In this document: positions 1-5,560 of the stretch, piece by piece | How the letters are laid out: each line of letters opens with the position of its first letter | How positions within the stretch are numbered: the stretch's first letter is position 1 | Assembly: GCA_001940655.1 (NCBI GenBank) | Contig: MBAA01000092.1 | Span: 1-7,801 of the forward strand | Reading direction: 5' to 3' | Source of the DNA: Promethearchaeota archaeon CR_4 | GTDB lineage: Archaea; Asgardarchaeota; Lokiarchaeia; Sigyniarchaeales; CR-4 | DNA length: 7,801 nucleotides | Notes under the pieces: model-generated | What the model saw: the letters and a program-made list of their open reading frames with translations, nothing else | Told to the model about the DNA's origin: nothing | Database searches by the model: none | Position numbers and translations under genes: made by a program

Positions 1-148
1 CACGATTCGGGCTCGCGCCTTTCTCACCTACTTTCCACGGGCGAGCAGGCACGTATTCCTCCTGAGGCCTTGGAATGACCGCACCTCGCGCCATGCCGGT
101 CCCTTTTCATAGTGGGGCGCACCGAGATGTTCTCCGGATGTGATCCCG
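1..148. other. GC-rich left flank, no gene supported
   Basis: This edge segment is GC-rich like the transposase that follows. On the plus strand one frame is open from base 2 to a TAG near 110-112 (about 36 codons, rich in Arg and Pro). It has no recognisable motif and no start, so it could be the tail of a gene cut by the window edge or just GC-rich noise. It may also be part of the insertion sequence, whose left end was not identified with certainty. I see no promoter, tRNA or convincing repeat here. Confidence 0.4.
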
Positions 149-191
149 ATTGAAAGGGCGCTTTAGGGGGTATTACGCCAGTGATACACTC

Positions 192-1695
192 ATGGCTACC
201 GCAATCGAGATCCCCCCAATGGCCCACGTGCTGGCGACATTGGAGAAAAACCAGGTCCACTTCGCCCCCACCCTCCTCGAGATCATGTGGGAGGATGTCG
301 AGAAAGTCAAAGCAAGCCTGCCCGCCTCCTACGATGCCACGGCTCGATTCCTTGCTCTCGCCCGCCCCATCGCTGAGGCGTGCCTGCTCCACGCCGGGTA
401 CTTTCCCCCAGAATCCCCCGTGGGGCGCCCGCCATTTCCCGCCGCCGCCATCATGCTCCTCCACGTCCTCAGCACGCAAGAAGCGTGCAAGAGTTACCGG
501 TTCCTGCCAACCTATGTCAACAGCCACCCAACTTGGCTGCGTGCCCTCCATCTCAAGAAAGCCCCCAGCGACTCCATGCTCAGCAAGTTTCGGACCAAGT
601 TGGGCGAGGACTTCTTCCTGCGCTTCTTCAAGGCCCTCCGCAACCTGCTGGTGGCGTTTGGCCTCGTCACCGAAAAGCAAGCGATGATCATCGACACGGC
701 GCCGGTCGTGGCAAGCGCCAACCTCGCCCGCGCGAATGGCAGCGCCAAGTTAGACGAGCAAAAGCTCAAGCAATTATTCGAAACCCTCGACCTGTCCCCC
801 GCAGACCCCCTCTTCCCGCCGGAAACTGGACACAGCAAATCCTCCCCGTACCCCCGCGCCGCGAAGCAGCGGTTCCTGCTGCTGGAGAAGCTCGGCGGGT
901 TCCTGTCCCGCAACTCGGCATTGCTGTACCTGCAGCGCCACCCCGAAGTCAACCAGCTTGTGGGGTTTCCCGATGGCCAGGTGCCCACACAACCCACTTT
1001 TACTTACTTCGAAAAGCACGTTCCCTCCCTCGCCGAGTGGGTGCAGCCGCTAGTGGGGCAATTGGTGGTGTTTTTCAACGCCCAAGGCGACTACGACGAG
1101 GACGACCCGATCCCTTTTTTTTTCCGGCACACTGAGAGACGCGAAAGCCCCGGCTGACCCGGACGCCCGCATCGGGTACTGCGCGGCCAAGGACCAAGCT
1201 TTTTTGGGGTACCGCGACGCGGTGGTCTGCACCGCAGACCACCTGTTCGTGTTCGCCTTCCGCGTGACCCCCGCGAACGTGTCTGACAAGGTCCAACTGA
1301 TTCCCACCCTGAGTCTCCCGGAAGCCGAGGGCATGCTGAAATACGTTGGAGCGCTGTGGGGTGACAATGTCTTCTGCACCACGGGCAACCGCGAGTGGAT
1401 GGTCGACAAGCACGTGGCCGACCAGCTGCACACGGCGGATGAGACGGGAAAGGATCGCAAGAATCCCCGGTCTGCCCGGCGAAAGTCAAAAATTAGGTCA
1501 AAGATTGAGGCGCTGTTCGGGATCTTGCGGGAAAATACCGTGTTCCAGCGTTCCCGGGTGCGTACATTGTCGCGCGTAACCATCGAACAAGCATTGATTT
1601 TTACTGCTCACAATCTATTTGGGCTTGTTGCCCTGATCGATGGAAGATTTGAAGATCACCTGAGCATGAGAAGATTCTTATGGACACTCAAGTAA
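192..1695 (+). pseudogene. DDE transposase with DUF772 domain, split by one frame change
   Basis: This is a cut-and-paste type transposase that would act on the element's ends. The first part (192-1124) holds the N-terminal DUF772-type helical region, including the stretch GRPPFPAAAIMLLHVL, and the first catalytic Asp in IIDTAPVVASAN (codon 693-695). The second part, in the next frame, continues without loss of homologous sequence: DPDARIGY, the family-typical VTPANVSD, a second Asp in GDNVF (codon 1363-1365) and the Glu in KIEALFGILREN (codon 1507-1509). All three DDE residues are therefore present. The frames join at the T9 run at 1115-1123. With eight Ts the protein reads straight through as about 500 residues, a usual IS1182 length. 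I chose ATG 192; an in-frame TTG at 150 would add 14 residues. The split may be a real mutation, a homopolymer sequencing error, or productive slippage, so 'pseudogene' is provisional. Confidence 0.8.
1115..1123 (+). other. T9 homopolymer at the transposase frame junction
   Basis: Nine consecutive T follow CCC and precede CCGG. Upstream coding is in one frame (…DPIPFF) and homologous transposase coding resumes at TCC GGC ACA CTG in the +1 frame, so a shift of +1 (or -2) within this run restores a full-length enzyme. Long T or A runs are known sites of RNA-polymerase slippage in some insertion sequences. They are also the commonest site of indel errors. Confidence 0.7.
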
Positions 1696-1719
1696 TTGAC
1701 GAAGGAAAAGTATTTTTCA

Positions 1720-2716
1720 ATGGTCTTTTAAAAGCTGGATAATGATATTTATCGTAAGTAGCATGTTTGTGTTCGGATGTAGAGTTGTTCCAACTCGTGC
1801 GGCGGTATTTTCGAGCGACTAATTTTCGCAAGCAGTGGGGGACACCTACATCTGGGAAGTATTACGGAATGAAACCGTATCGCTTCTGTTGGGACCAAGT
1901 GAACTCGGTCTGTGAGTAAAAATTGATGTAACAGTCTTAAATGTCTCACTCAATATGGAAATTGTTTACGGAAATATGTCGAGGAATGCACCAAGTAATC
2001 GCAGTTGGGAACAAGTGGGGATTGATACGCCGCTAATGGGTTATAATTCATCCTTAGGGATTTTAACGCCGGGAAGCTTTATTTGCTTGACACCCCATAA
2101 CGAAACCGCGCTTAATAACACGTTGACTATGCTCCTAAGTACACTCTTTGAGTATTCCAAGTGGACAAGCGGACCACACGGGTTGGATGGTAATGTGGAA
2201 GCATGGAATGGAACAGAGACTGGGGATTTGAACAAACCAAAAATTGCTGCTTCATTCAACGAGGAAGGGGTTTTGGAATTCTGGCGCCAGTATCGGGGGA
2301 CAGGGACTGGGTGGAATTTCACGGACGAATTAATGCTCCAAACGCCGCTGAAACCGGTGCTCCAGACCCCGACACAATCGGGCACGAATGTCGCGCTAAC
2401 GTGGAACGCGGTTACAAATGCTAGCACGTACTATATCTATCGGAGCGTGGGACCGATCACGCAACTATCTTGGCAAGGAATGATGTCGCTCGGCCAAACC
2501 TCTGTTACCAACTTTGAAGACCAAAACGTTGCAAACGGTACCTACTACTACGCGGTTGTGGCCGGAAACGCGATCTCGAATAACTCGATCTCTATCAACC
2601 AACAGATAACGGTGACTTCTTCAGGCATCTCCGGATTTCACCCTTTGATCCTCATTGCATCTTTTGCCGTCATCGTAATGATATGACGAAGACGGAATAA
2701 ATCTCTGGCAATATAA
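1720..2716 (+). pseudogene. Surface glycoprotein paralogue 1, recently inactivated
   Basis: This is the first copy of the three-member family. The frame reads a signal-peptide-like stretch (KSWIMIFIVSSMFVFG, from 1730), then PTRAAVFSSD, the beta-rich N-domain, a fibronectin type III domain with LTWNAVTNASTYYIYRS, and a C-terminal anchor ending RRRNKSLAI with TAA at 2714-2716. Three in-frame stops interrupt it: TAA at 1820 where copies 2 and 3 have Ser, TGA at 1913 where a neighbour has Arg, and TGA at 2684 inside the basic tail where Lys/Arg is expected. Both TGAs are explained by CGA to TGA changes and the TAA by TCA to TAA. The likely original ATG at 1720 is also out of frame by one base, apparently an extra T in the TTTT at 1726-1729. 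No archaeal promoter is visible upstream, where the transposase ends. The rest of the frame is undamaged, so inactivation is recent. A truncated product from ATG 1955 would lack a signal peptide and is unlikely to function. It keeps about a dozen N-x-S/T sequons. Confidence 0.8.
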
Positions 2717-2733
2717 TTTCTTTTCTATATTTT
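2716..2733 (+). terminator. T-rich tract after paralogue 1
   Basis: A pyrimidine/T-rich run (ATTTCTTTTCTATATTTT) directly follows the ancestral stop of copy 1. Similar ATTTC-TTTTC tracts follow copies 2 and 3, which fits archaeal termination on U-rich RNA without a hairpin. Confidence 0.4.
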
Positions 2734-2967
2734 ATGCAATCCATACATTTTTTCTCTGATAAAGTTATGATAAATAATATCTAAACGGATGGAGAAGAGT
2801 TTATTGCTTAAAATCAGTCCAGATTTGTCGAAAATTTCTTTTCCATGGGGCAAAATCAAAGTATAGCTAAAAGAATTGAGATTCAAAATTGTATTAATTC
2901 GACGACAATGAATTGTTAGTAAAAAACCCAAGATAAGTGGGAATTTGTTGGGCGAGACCACTCCTGC
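2734..2967. other. AT-rich intergenic stretch, no gene supported
   Basis: This segment is markedly AT-rich and separates copies 1 and 2. A minus-strand open frame of about 90 codons crosses it (2725-3000), but its start lies inside the promoter of copy 2 and it has no ribosome site or recognisable motif, so I do not call it. A short T run occurs at 2748-2753. Nothing else stands out. Confidence 0.5.
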
Positions 2968-2970
2968 ATG

Positions 2971-2984
2971 GGAATATTTATATT
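2971..2984 (+). promoter_or_regulatory. TATA/BRE promoter of paralogue 2
   Basis: GGAATATTTATATT is a good archaeal BRE+TATA match and is closely similar to GGAATATTTAAATT ahead of copy 3. A transcript would begin near 3005, leaving a leader of about 30 nt that contains the GGAGGT ribosome site at 3022. The ATG at 2968 lies upstream of this TATA box and so should not be on the mRNA. Confidence 0.6.
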
Positions 2985-3021
2985 GATTCTCGAGGAACAA
3001 CTCTTTAACCGAAAATTGAAT

Positions 3022-3036
3022 GGAGGTATAATTACG
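3022..3036 (+). promoter_or_regulatory. Ribosome site followed by ACG in place of ATG
   Basis: GGAGGT (3022-3027) is followed after 6 nt by ACG CGT CTA AGA AAC, which aligns with the ATG AAA CTG AAA start of copy 3. The ribosome site thus decides the start position, but the codon there is ACG (3034). In-frame non-canonical alternatives are ATA 3028 and ATT 3031; TTG 3016 precedes the ribosome site. Confidence 0.6.
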
Positions 3037-4044
3037 CGTCTAAGAAACGGGATTGTAATATTTCTCGCGACTAGTATATTCCTACTTGGACAGGGGGCAG
3101 TCCCAACCCGCACCGCGGTGTTTTCGAGCGACTCATTTTCGCAAGAAGTGGGGGACACCTACATCTTTGAATTTTTGGATTTTCAAATGTCCGAGATGAT
3201 GAACGGCATGCGTATGAAATTTGACATCTCGGTTTTGAACAGGACTGAAAGCAGTGGAATTGTGTATGATGCGGTCTATGCTAATTTATCCTATAATACC
3301 CCCAGTAATCGCACCTGGATTCCTGCGGCATCGAACACGGAAATGATGGTATACAATGCCACGCTTGGATTAACTAATGGAACGTTTTACATCATTCCCC
3401 ACAATGAGACTGCGGTCAACCAATCATTTTACGTGTTTACGAATACCTATTATGAGAATTACAACTGGACGAGTGGGCCTCACGGATACGACGGTACAGT
3501 CGATGTATGGAACGGATCGGCGTTGGGAGAGCTGAATAAAATAAAATCGTCCGGGAAATTTAATGAAGAGGGAGTCTTAGGTTTCATGCGATATTACAAC
3601 GGCACGGGGAGCGGATGGAACCAGATCGGGGAATTAATGCTCCAGACACCGCTGAAACCGGTGCTGCAAGTTCCCGTACAAGAGGGAAAGAATATCATAC
3701 TGACGTGGAACGCGGTCACGAACGCGACCACGTTCTATGTGTACCGGAGCTCGACCCCGATCACGCAACTATCCTGGCAGTGGATGACACCGTTAAGTCA
3801 AACCAGTAGCACAACCTATACGGATCAAAACATCTCGAATGGATCATACTATTACGCGGTAGTGGCTGGTAATGCGATTGCGAATAGCTCGATCTCTGTT
3901 AACCAACAGTTCACTGTAGCCATTCCTCCAGAAGAACCTCCAGTAGAACCAAACATCTCAGGATTCATTCCCTTGATTCTCGGTGTTTCAATTGCAGTTA
4001 TGGTGGTCATTTTATATAAGCGGCGAAAGACGACCCTCCTTTAA
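3034..4044 (+). CDS. Secreted, anchored N-glycoprotein with FN3 domain (paralogue 2)
   Basis: I do not recognise a named family. The predicted product (about 336 residues from 3034) is an extracellular envelope protein. It has a basic N-terminus and hydrophobic signal segment (RLRNGIVIFLATSIFLLG), then a beta-rich N-domain beginning at DSFSQEVGDTYIFEF. A fibronectin type III domain follows (KPVLQVPVQEG to VNQQFTV, with LTWNAVTNATTFYVYRS), then a linker PPEEPPVEP, the anchor motif ISGFIPLILGVSIAVMVVIL and the tail KRRKTTLL. About 15 N-x-S/T sequons imply dense N-glycosylation. The tail resembles archaeal CTERM-type sorting signals, but no cognate sortase is in view. The start is uncertain: the ATG at 2968 adds 22 residues that would be encoded upstream of the apparent TATA box, while the position indicated by GGAGGT carries ACG. 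Apart from the start, the frame is intact. It has its own promoter and terminator, so it is probably monocistronic. Neighbouring copies differ mainly in the N-domain. Confidence 0.8.
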   Translation, partial: TRLRNGIVIFLATSIFLLGQGAVPTRTAVFSSDSFSQEVGDTYIFEFLDFQMSEMMNGMRMKFDISVLNRTESSGIVYDAVYANLSYNTPSNRTWIPAASNTEMMVYNATLGLTNGTFYIIPHNETAVNQSFYVFTNTYYENYNWTSGPHGYDGTVDVWNGSALGELNKIKSSGKFNEEGVLGFMRYYNGTGSGWNQIGELMLQTPLKPVLQVPVQEGKNIILTWNAVTNATTFYVYRSSTPITQLSWQWMTPLSQTSSTTYTDQNISNGSYYYAVVAGNAIANSSISVNQQFTVAIPPEEPPVEPNISGFIPLILGVSIAVMVVILYKRRKTTLL

Positions 4045-4067
4045 TTTCCCATTTTCCTTTTCCCCTT
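4045..4067 (+). terminator. Pyrimidine-rich tract after paralogue 2
   Basis: A run of almost only C and T (TTTCCCATTTTCCTTTTCCC and a little beyond) begins right after the stop codon. It matches the position and character of the tracts after the other two copies and suits archaeal U-rich termination. Confidence 0.45.
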
Positions 4068-4115
4068 AAGATTGCCATAATCGATGAATTTGGTTGAAAT
4101 ACGGCTAAACCCCCC

Positions 4116-4129
4116 GGAATATTTAAATT
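4116..4129 (+). promoter_or_regulatory. TATA/BRE promoter of paralogue 3
   Basis: GGAATATTTAAATT matches the archaeal BRE+TATA consensus and the corresponding element of paralogue 2. Transcription would start near 4149, about 25 nt before the ATG at 4174, giving a short leader that still contains the AGGAGGT ribosome site. Confidence 0.65.
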
Positions 4130-4144
4130 CCCTTTTGGGGAGTA

Positions 4145-4158
4145 TGAGTTGCTACTCA
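4145..4158 (+). promoter_or_regulatory. Short inverted repeat at the expected transcript start
   Basis: TGAGT-TGCT-ACTCA is a perfect 5+4+5 inverted repeat located where transcription of paralogue 3 should begin. An overlapping pair, GAGTA (4140-4144) and TACTC (4153-4157), gives an alternative stem. It could be a small operator or a 5' hairpin, but it is short enough to be chance, and paralogue 2 has no obvious counterpart. Confidence 0.25.
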
Positions 4159-4160
4159 GT

Positions 4161-4176
4161 AGGAGGTAATAACATG
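4161..4176 (+). promoter_or_regulatory. Strong ribosome site deciding the start of paralogue 3
   Basis: AGGAGGT at 4161-4167 lies 6 nt ahead of ATG 4174. It selects this start over the in-frame ATGs at 4084 (upstream of the TATA box) and 4144 (upstream of the ribosome site). Confidence 0.85.
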
Positions 4177-5217
4177 AAACTGAAAAGTTGGACTATAGTA
4201 ATGCTTGTCGCTAGCCTGTTTCTACTCGGGCACCTACCCGCTAATAGGTCGATAAACGTAACATCTTCTGCCAGTCTCGCGAGCGACTCGTTTATTCAAG
4301 TGGTTGGGGATTGCTATATTTGGGAATATATGATCTGTCGAAATATGTCATTAAGTGCTGAAGAAGGGGCACGGATTAAGGCTGACGTAACCGTAGTGAA
4401 TACGACAGACGCAGGCGGGGGAGTATATGTTGATGGAGTGTATGGGAATATGTCAATATGGGCCCCGAGTTCTCCCGTGTGGATTCTATTACCAATGGAA
4501 ATATCATTGGGGATGTACATGTATGTGTCCGGTGTTCCAGGGGGACAATATTATCCCGGGATGGGTTTCATCGTGCCACAGAACTTAGATGCTGTCAATG
4601 TTTCATTTTCATCGAAGTCAATGATGGGTTTAACGTTTGAATACTTCAATTGGACAAATTATGACCTCCCGTTGGAGATGTGGAACGGATCCGCCGACGG
4701 AACCGGGGAGATATTCGATAAGAAGTTGGCAGCAAAATTCAATGATGAAGGCGTGCTCCAGTGTTATCAATTTTACAACAGCACGGGTACGAGTTGGGAA
4801 CTCACCGATGAGATGGTGCTGCAGACACCACTGAAACCGGTACTCCAGTCTCCAATACAATCGGGTACGAATGTCTCGCTGACATGGAACGTGGTGACGA
4901 ACGCCAGCACTTATTACATCTATCGGAGCGGGGGATCGATAACGCAGCAATCTTGGAAGAATATGACGCCACTTGGTCAAACTTCCGCTTCCAGTTATAC
5001 GGACCAAAATATGACCAACGGGACTTACTATTATGCGGTCGTGGCTGGCAATATAGTGGCAAATAGCTCGATCTCCGCCAACCAGCAGATCACTGTAGTT
5101 ATTCTCCCCGAGGAACCGGAACCGGGTATATCGGGCTTCGCCCCAGGACTTCTTGTAACTTCTTTTGTGATCTTGGTGGTCATCTGGTGGAAACGGCGGA
5201 GATCTGTTTCTTTTTAA
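4174..5217 (+). CDS. Secreted, anchored N-glycoprotein with FN3 domain (paralogue 3)
   Basis: The 347-residue product is the best-preserved member of the array and is predicted to sit on the outer face of the cell. Residues 1-20 (MKLKSWTIVMLVASLFLLGH) are a signal peptide. The N-domain runs about 36-218 and starts ASDSFIQVVGDCYIWEY. The fibronectin III domain is about 221-310 (LTWNVVTNASTYYIYRS). LPEEPEP (311-317) is a linker, GISGFAPGLLVTSF onward to WW (318-339) is the membrane anchor, and KRRRSVSF the cytoplasmic tail. About 15 N-x-S/T sequons are present. Unlike its neighbours it has Cys47, Cys55 and Cys197, which could form a disulfide. Some N-domain loops are specific to this copy, such as VPGGQYYPGM. 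Promoter, ribosome site, ATG and terminator are all recognisable, so this copy is probably expressed alone. Function is unknown; an S-layer-associated, adhesive or receptor-like role is only a guess from the architecture. Confidence 0.88.
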   Translation: MKLKSWTIVMLVASLFLLGHLPANRSINVTSSASLASDSFIQVVGDCYIWEYMICRNMSLSAEEGARIKADVTVVNTTDAGGGVYVDGVYGNMSIWAPSSPVWILLPMEISLGMYMYVSGVPGGQYYPGMGFIVPQNLDAVNVSFSSKSMMGLTFEYFNWTNYDLPLEMWNGSADGTGEIFDKKLAAKFNDEGVLQCYQFYNSTGTSWELTDEMVLQTPLKPVLQSPIQSGTNVSLTWNVVTNASTYYIYRSGGSITQQSWKNMTPLGQTSASSYTDQNMTNGTYYYAVVAGNIVANSSISANQQITVVILPEEPEPGISGFAPGLLVTSFVILVVIWWKRRRSVSF

Positions 5218-5221
5218 TCCA

Positions 5222-5237
5222 ATTTCTTTTCCTCTTT
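5222..5237 (+). terminator. Pyrimidine-rich tract after paralogue 3
   Basis: ATTTCTTTTCCTCTTT begins five bases after the stop codon. It matches the tracts after the two upstream copies and is a plausible archaeal U-rich terminator. Confidence 0.45.
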
Positions 5238-5453
5238 AAAATTGCGTTCCCTAGCAAGGTTTATTCCTTCGAACCTGCACCCGATCTTGGTTTACGGGAG
5301 TGAAATCCTTTATGACAATAGTTAGTTAGGAGGATGAAAGCAACCGACGGGAAAGTAAATGTAAACACAATACGATAGAAGTAACAAACATCTCATATAG
5401 GTAAAAGACTCACAAAATTAGGGAAATATGGTGACTTTCCTGTTAAAAACGGG
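5238..5453. other. Intergenic stretch; one doubtful 14-codon ORF
   Basis: No convincing gene is seen. An ORF of 14 codons runs from ATG 5334 to TAG 5376-5378 and is preceded by AGGAGG at 5328-5333, but the ribosome site touches the ATG with no spacer, which is poor for initiation, and the peptide is unremarkable. A weak hairpin-like pair GGAAA/TTTCC (5422-5426 and 5436-5440) is also present. The TTCGAACC near 5268 recalls a tRNA T-loop, but no acceptor or anticodon stem can be built on either strand. Confidence 0.4.
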
Positions 5454-5469
5454 GAAATTTTTAAATTTC
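5454..5469 (+). promoter_or_regulatory. Perfect 7+2+7 palindrome, candidate operator
   Basis: GAAATTT-TT-AAATTTC is an exact inverted repeat just upstream of the GGGAATTTATATTG promoter element of the amidohydrolase. Its centre also looks like a TATA box, so it may itself be the promoter core or a repressor/activator site overlapping it. AT-rich palindromes arise by chance more readily than GC-rich ones, so the regulatory role is inference. Confidence 0.4.
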
Positions 5470-5473
5470 TCAA

Positions 5474-5487
5474 GGGAATTTATATTG
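5474..5487 (+). promoter_or_regulatory. TATA/BRE promoter of the amidohydrolase
   Basis: GGGAATTTATATTG closely resembles the element ahead of paralogue 2 (GGGAATATTTATATTG). It would place the transcript start near 5508 and leave a leader of about 50 nt. A GGAGGAG at 5503-5509 has no ATG, GTG or TTG at a suitable distance and is probably not used. Confidence 0.5.
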
Positions 5488-5544
5488 AACCAAGGATAAT
5501 TTGGAGGAGTTATCGGGCGAATAAGAGAAATAAAAAAAAGCAAC

Positions 5545-5560
5545 GGAGGAAATATCATTG
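5545..5560 (+). promoter_or_regulatory. Ribosome site supporting a TTG start
   Basis: GGAGGA at 5545-5550 lies 7 nt ahead of TTG 5558. The family-diagnostic IIDAHTH begins at residue 3 from this TTG, and no in-frame ATG exists at the right place, so the TTG start is well supported. Confidence 0.8.

Larger units (their letters stand above)
149..1721 (+). mobile_element. IS1182/IS5-like insertion sequence, ends uncertain
   Basis: The element is inferred from one DUF772 plus DDE transposase occupying nearly its whole length, with base composition unlike its surroundings (about 55-73% GC in sampled 60-base lines, against roughly 40-50% in the genes to the right). The only inverted match found near both ends is the 7-mer ATTGAAA at 149-155 and TTTCAAT at 1715-1721, with a few scattered matches inside it. 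That would give a 1573 bp element, a normal size for this family, but a 7-mer match is weak and no target-site duplication was seen. The true ends may differ by tens of bases, and the left end may lie outside the window. The right end falls directly against the start of a surface-protein pseudogene. Confidence 0.55.
1720..5217 (+). repeat. Tandem array of three paralogous surface-protein genes
   Basis: Three head-to-tail copies lie at about 1720-2716, 3034-4044 and 4174-5217. The 3' portions encoding the fibronectin III domain (about 2326-2640, 3629-3930 and 4803-5100) are very alike at DNA level, with recurring blocks such as CTGAAACCGGT and ACGTGGAACG. The first two copies also share a 46-base block (1808-1853 and 3121-3166) with only two mismatches. 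The N-domain of copy 3 is more diverged. This is direct evidence of tandem duplication, possibly with later gene conversion. Confidence 0.85.

Noticed and set aside
24..680. Long minus-strand open frame (218 codons) opposite the transposase, with similar ones at 1050-1583
   Set aside because: They mirror GC-rich transposase coding, have no motifs or ribosome sites, and the plus-strand protein is clearly the real one.
149..1721. ATTGAAA / TTTCAAT as the insertion sequence's terminal inverted repeats
   Set aside because: Kept only as a tentative boundary. Seven matching bases with little extension and no target duplication could easily be chance.
1820..2686. Stop-codon recoding (TGA as an amino acid) in paralogue 1
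   Set aside because: One of the three interruptions is TAA, both TGAs fall at Arg/Lys positions explained by CGA to TGA, and there is also an apparent start-region frameshift.
2725..3000. Minus-strand 91-codon ORF between paralogues 1 and 2
   Set aside because: AT-rich, no ribosome site, start inside the opposite-strand promoter, no recognisable sequence.
2968..3033. ATG 2968 as the start of paralogue 2
   Set aside because: It lies directly upstream of the TATA box, the added residues do not resemble a signal peptide start, and the sequence aligns with the promoter of paralogue 3.
4084..4173. ATG 4084 or 4144 as the start of paralogue 3
   Set aside because: 4084 is upstream of the TATA box and 4144 is upstream of the AGGAGGT site. 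ATG 4174 has ideal spacing and begins a normal signal peptide.
5255..5290. tRNA-like TTCGAACC
   Set aside because: No cloverleaf can be formed around it on either strand.
5334..5378. 14-codon ORF after AGGAGG
   Set aside because: Zero spacing between ribosome site and ATG and no supporting context; reported only as part of the intergenic description.
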